NCBI RefSeq assembly: GCF_016616885.1
Contig: NZ_CP067102.1
Location: forward strand, 558,001-622,000
Direction of reading: 5' to 3'
Source: Bradyrhizobium diazoefficiens
GTDB lineage: Bacteria; Pseudomonadota; Alphaproteobacteria; Rhizobiales; Xanthobacteraceae
Length of the DNA: 64,000 bases
Part shown: positions 60,603-64,000 of the stretch, piece by piece
How the letters are laid out: each line of letters opens with the position of its first letter
Position numbering within the stretch: position 1 is the first letter of the stretch
Program-made: the position numbers and the translations under genes
Notes under the pieces: model-generated
The model's input: the letters and a program-made list of their open reading frames with translations, nothing else
Databases searched by the model: none
What the model was told of the DNA's origin: nothing

Positions 60603-61694
60603 ATGACTTTCACCCGACGCAATCTCTTGTCCGGCGCCGGCGCGGCGGCGGCTTCGACGCTGCTGGCCCGCGCGTCCGGCGCACAGTCGTTTCCGTTCAC
60701 GCCGGCCCAGCGCTATCCGGACCCGGCCGTCCAGATCCTGGATCCGAGCTTTGCAAAATACCGCCTCTATTCCTCGACGCTCGAACAGGTCGCGACCGGC
60801 CTGCGCTGGGCCGAAGGTCCGGTCTATTTCCCGGAAGGCGGCTATCTGCTGTTCTCCGACATTCCCAACAACCGGATCATGAAGTTCGACGAGAAGACCG
60901 GGCAAACCAGCGTGTTCCGCGCCAACGCCAACTACGCCAACGGCAATGCGCGCGACCGTCAGGGCCGCCTCGTCACCTGCGAGCACTCGGTCACGCGCCG
61001 CATCACGCGCACCGAGAAGGACGGCAAGATCACCGTGCTCGCCGACAAGTTCGAGGGCAAGCGGTTGAACGCGCCGAACGACATCGTGGTCAAGTCCGAC
61101 GACAGCATCTGGTTTACCGATCCCGTGTTCGGCATCAACGGCGAATGGGAAGGCAAGAAGGAGAAGCCCGAACAGGCCACCACCAACGTCTATCGCATCG
61201 CCAAGGACGGCAAGCTCACCGCCGTGCTCACCGACCTCGTCAATCCGAACGGCATCGCCTTCTCGCCGGACGAGAAGAAGCTCTATGTCGTCGAGTGGAA
61301 GGGCACGCCCAATCGCAGCATCTGGAGCTACAATGTCGGCGACGACGGTAGCCTCAGCGGCAAGACCAAGCTGATCGATGCCGCCGACCAAGGCTCGCTC
61401 GACGGCTTTCGCGTCGATCGCGACGGCAATCTCTGGTGCGGCTGGGGCTCGAACGGCGCATTGCAGTCCGAGCCAACCGACGTCGGCGGCCGCAAGGTCT
61501 ATCAGCTCAAGGGCAAGTCGGAAGATCTCGACGGCGTCATGGTGTTCAACCCCGAAGGCAAGCCGCTCGCGTTCATCAAGCTGCCCGAACGCTGCGAAAA
61601 TCTCTGCTTCGGCGGGCCAAAGAACAACCGCCTTTATATGGCGAGCTGCCATTCCATCTACGCGCTCTATGTGGAGGCGCACGGCGCGGTGTGA
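60603..61694 (+). CDS. SMP-30/gluconolactonase-type lactonase, Tat-exported
   Basis: 363 residues from MTFTRRNLLSGAGAAAAST, a Tat leader (TRRNLL), so it folds before export to the periplasm. Six-bladed propeller with metal-ligand positions in LRWAEGPVYFPEGG, LNAPNDIVVKSDD, NPNGIAFSPDEKKL and GSLDGFRVDRDGNLW. It opens sugar lactones to aldonates, which would feed the ABC importer and dehydratase of the same locus. An ATG 11 codons upstream lies before the leader and is less likely. Confidence 0.9.
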   Translation: MTFTRRNLLSGAGAAAASTLLARASGAQSFPFTPAQRYPDPAVQILDPSFAKYRLYSSTLEQVATGLRWAEGPVYFPEGGYLLFSDIPNNRIMKFDEKTGQTSVFRANANYANGNARDRQGRLVTCEHSVTRRITRTEKDGKITVLADKFEGKRLNAPNDIVVKSDDSIWFTDPVFGINGEWEGKKEKPEQATTNVYRIAKDGKLTAVLTDLVNPNGIAFSPDEKKLYVVEWKGTPNRSIWSYNVGDDGSLSGKTKLIDAADQGSLDGFRVDRDGNLWCGWGSNGALQSEPTDVGGRKVYQLKGKSEDLDGVMVFNPEGKPLAFIKLPERCENLCFGGPKNNRLYMASCHSIYALYVEAHGAV

Positions 61695-61695
61695 G

Positions 61696-61742
61696 TCTTC
61701 GCCTCTCCCCGCTTGCGGCCGCTTGCGGGGAGAGGGAGAAGA
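61696..61742. terminator. CTCTCCCCGC palindrome between convergent genes
   Basis: CCTCTCCCCGC pairs with GCGGGGAGAGG and the outer TCTTC with GAAGA, around a TTGCGGCCGCTT centre. It fills the space between the lactonase and oligopeptidase stops; same family as the palindromes at 18.0 and 63.9 kb. Confidence 0.65.
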
Positions 61743-63845
61743 TTACGCCTCCGCCATCCCGGCCGCCCATAGCGCAAACGCATAGACGATCGCGATTTCA
61801 TCGAGCCGGTCAAAGCGTCCCGAGGCGCCGCCGTGGCCGGCGCCCATGTTGGTGCGGAGCAGGACCGGACCGCCGCCCGTCATGGTCGCGCGCAGGCGGG
61901 CGATCCATTTGGCGGGCTCCCAATAAGTCACGCGCGGATCGGTCAAGCCGCCCATCGCCAGGATTGCCGGATAGTCCTTGGCCGCGACATTGTCGTAGGG
62001 CGAGTACGACAGGATGGTGCGAAAATCCTTTTCGCTCTCGATTGGGTTGCCCCATTCCGGCCATTCCGGTGGCGTCAGCGGCAGCGTGTCGTCGAGCATG
62101 GTGTTGAGCACGTCGACGAACGGCACTTCGGCGACGATGCCGGCGAACAATTCGCCGGCACGGTTTGCGACCGCGCCCATCAGCATGCCGCCGGCCGAGC
62201 CGCCATGGCCGACGATACGCTTGCGGCTCGTGTATTTCGCATCGATCAGCGCGCGGGCGCTGGCCGCAAAATCGTCGAACGAATTGGTCTTCTTCTCGCG
62301 CTTGCCGTCGAGATACCAGCCCCAGCCCTTGTCGGAGCCGCCGCGGATATGGGCGATGGCGTAGACGAAGCCGCGGTCGACCAGCGACAGGCGGTTGGCG
62401 TTGAACGAGGCCGGCATCGCCATGCCGTAGGAGCCATAACCGTAGAGCAACAGCGGCGCCGCGCCGTCCAGCTTCAGTCCGCGGCGATAGAGGATCGACA
62501 CCGGTACCTCGGCGCCGTCATGGGCTTTCGCCATGATGCGGGTGGTGACGTAATCGGCCGCATTGTGGCCAGACGGAATCTCCTGGCGCTTGCGCAAGGT
62601 GCGCGTGCGCTTGGTCATGTCGTAGTCGTAGACTTCCGACGGCGTCGTCATCGACGAATAGGCAAAGCGCAAATTCGTCGTGTCGAATTCGTAGGAGCCC
62701 ATCGTGTCCAGCGAATACGCGGCCTCGTCGAAGGCGATCGCGTGCTCCTCCCTGGTCGTGAGGTCGCGGATCACGATCGCCGGCAGCGCGTTGGCACGCT
62801 CCAGCCGCACCAGATGGCCGGCATAGAGATCGAGGTCGATGATGTAGATGCCGGGACGATAGGGGATCAGGTCGCGCCAGTTCTTGCGCTCGGGCTGGCT
62901 CAGCGGCGCGGTGACGATCTTGAAGTCGATGGCATCATCGGCATTGGTAAGGATGAAGAGCTCGTCGCCGCGATCGGCGAGCGAATATTGCACGCCCTCC
63001 TCGCGCGCCGCGACGAGACGCGGCGGCGCTTCCGGATGGGTCAGATCGATCAGCCGCTGCTCGGAGGTTTCGTGGTCGCCGCCGGCGATCACGCAGAAAC
63101 GGCCGCTGGTGCTCTCATGCAGATGGGTGAACCAGCCGGAATCCTGCTCCTCGTAGACCAGCGTGTCGTCGGCCTGTTTGGTGCCGAGCTTGTGCCGCCA
63201 CACCTGCATCGGCCGGTGATTGTCGTCGAGCTTCACATAGAAGAACGACTTCGCATCCTTGCTCCAGACCACGCCGCCGTCGGTCTCCTCGACGACGTCG
63301 TCGACGTCTTTGCCACTCGCCCAGTCGCGCACGCGGATCGTAAAATATTCCGACCCCTTGGTGTCGGCGCTCCAGGCCTGCAGCTTGTGATCGTCCGAGT
63401 GCCGGCTGCCGCCGAACTTGAAATATTTGTGGTCCTTGGCGAGCGCATCGCCGTCGAGCACGATATGGCCCTCGCCGCCGTCGCGGGGCATGCGGCCGAA
63501 CAGCTCGTGCTGGCCGCCCTCGCGGAATTTGCGGAAGTACGCGAACGGTCCGTCCGGCGACGGCACGCTGGAATCGTCCTCCTTGATGCGGCCGCGCATC
63601 TCGCGCACCAGCATTTTCTGCAGGCTCGCGGTGTGGCCGAGCAGGCTCTCGGTGTAGCCGTTCTCTTCATCCAGATATTTGCGGATGTCGGGATCGAGCA
63701 CCTTTGGATCGCGCAGCACCTCCTGCCATTTCGCGTCCTTCAGCCAGGCATAGTCGTCGGTCACGGTGATGCCGTGATGGCCAAAGGAATGCGGCCGGCG
63801 CGGAGCGACGGGAGCGGTCGGGGTCGTGCTGGCGGATTTGGGCAA
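61743..63845 (-). CDS. ptrB: oligopeptidase B (S9A)
   Basis: 700 residues. N-terminal propeller (about 1-420), then the hydrolase domain with the serine in RIVGHGGSAGGMLMG, the aspartate in GGLTDPRVTYWEP and the histidine in TNMGAGHGGASGRFD. Family signatures ILSYSPYDNV and YGSYGMAMPASFN. It cleaves after basic residues in short peptides in the cytosol; no signal peptide. The start MPKSASTTPTAPVAPRRPHS is usual for the group. Separate transcription unit. Confidence 0.93.
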   Translation of the reverse strand: MPKSASTTPTAPVAPRRPHSFGHHGITVTDDYAWLKDAKWQEVLRDPKVLDPDIRKYLDEENGYTESLLGHTASLQKMLVREMRGRIKEDDSSVPSPDGPFAYFRKFREGGQHELFGRMPRDGGEGHIVLDGDALAKDHKYFKFGGSRHSDDHKLQAWSADTKGSEYFTIRVRDWASGKDVDDVVEETDGGVVWSKDAKSFFYVKLDDNHRPMQVWRHKLGTKQADDTLVYEEQDSGWFTHLHESTSGRFCVIAGGDHETSEQRLIDLTHPEAPPRLVAAREEGVQYSLADRGDELFILTNADDAIDFKIVTAPLSQPERKNWRDLIPYRPGIYIIDLDLYAGHLVRLERANALPAIVIRDLTTREEHAIAFDEAAYSLDTMGSYEFDTTNLRFAYSSMTTPSEVYDYDMTKRTRTLRKRQEIPSGHNAADYVTTRIMAKAHDGAEVPVSILYRRGLKLDGAAPLLLYGYGSYGMAMPASFNANRLSLVDRGFVYAIAHIRGGSDKGWGWYLDGKREKKTNSFDDFAASARALIDAKYTSRKRIVGHGGSAGGMLMGAVANRAGELFAGIVAEVPFVDVLNTMLDDTLPLTPPEWPEWGNPIESEKDFRTILSYSPYDNVAAKDYPAILAMGGLTDPRVTYWEPAKWIARLRATMTGGGPVLLRTNMGAGHGGASGRFDRLDEIAIVYAFALWAAGMAEA

Positions 63846-63930
63846 ATCGATCCTCGGGGAAGAGATGTGTCTCGTCCCTATATCAGATCGAATGTGGGGG
63901 ATTTAAAGAAGGCCGCTTGCGCCGGCGGTT

Positions 63931-63964
63931 GGCTCCCTCTCCCCGCACGCGGGGAGAGGCGAAG
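63931..63964. repeat. CTCTCCCCGC palindrome, third copy
   Basis: CTCTCCCCGC-AC-GCGGGGAGAG just after the stop of the gene at the right edge (minus strand) and upstream of the oligopeptidase gene. Likely terminates the edge gene. Confidence 0.65.
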
Positions 63965-63965
63965 C

Positions 63966-64000
63966 TTACACCGCCACCTGCTCACCCAGATATGCGACCG
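63966..64000 (-). CDS. C-terminal end of a gene running off the window
   Basis: The last 10 codons on the minus strand read VAYLGEQVAV before a TAA. Too short to identify. Placement directly before the palindrome suggests a real 3' end. Confidence 0.5.
   Translation of the reverse strand, partial: VAYLGEQVAV

Overview
The window looks like a chromosomal segment of an alphaproteobacterium of the Bradyrhizobium/Rhodopseudomonas type (Nitrobacteraceae). The basis is high GC coding, the order atpH-A-G-D-C, a compact rplU-rpmA...obgE...proB-proA-nadD-rsfS-rlmH-M23-ctpA block, many orphan Bug-type solute receptors, a hybrid CheA, FixJ-like regulators, and palindromic intergenic repeats of the kind common in that group. 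The genus is an inference from gene content; I could not run a search.

Layout. 0-4.7 kb: the distal part of the F1 ATP synthase operon, with mosaic repeats in two of its spacers and hairpins after atpC. 4.8-6.4 kb: a membrane class III nucleotide cyclase with a Cys-paired repeat domain. 6.5-24 kb, mostly minus strand: a housekeeping block (two tandem Nudix RppH-like genes, divergent polysaccharide deacetylase, ctpA, EnvC-like LytM protein, rlmH, rsfS, nadD, proA, proB, obgE, rpmA, rplU). It is interrupted by accessory genes: a parDE toxin-antitoxin pair, a Bug receptor plus FGly sulfatase, and a DMT exporter beside a MaoC remnant. 23.9-25 kb: an unusual ROK-family protein whose motifs occur in circularly permuted order. 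25-28 kb: an alpha/beta hydrolase, tRNA-Ser(CGA), and an IS481-type element abutting a fragment of a related copy. 28-36 kb: small catabolic and transport modules (LysR/FAD monooxygenase/Bug; DUF2157 + GDYXXLXY pair; MocR regulator divergent from an EamA exporter).

36-54.3 kb is an island of signalling genes: a degenerate REC-EAL protein, a LuxR regulator carrying a HisKA-like segment without its histidine, an orphan Hpt protein, Crp/Fnr regulators (one a fragment), cheA-cheW-cheY-cheR-pilZ without cheB, single-domain receivers, a FixJ-type regulator and a 1198-residue hybrid histidine kinase. 54.5-61.7 kb is a probable sugar-acid catabolic locus. A GntR/FCD repressor gene is divergent across a perfect 26-bp palindrome from an ABC transporter, an IlvD/Edd dehydratase, an RraA/HMG-aldolase-like protein and a Tat-exported SMP-30-type lactonase. 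The window closes with oligopeptidase B and the 3' end of one more gene.

The observations most worth following up are the permuted ROK protein, the GntR-controlled operon with its palindrome, the signalling proteins that lack their own phospho-acceptor or catalytic residues, and the dispersed palindromic repeats used as spacers between genes.
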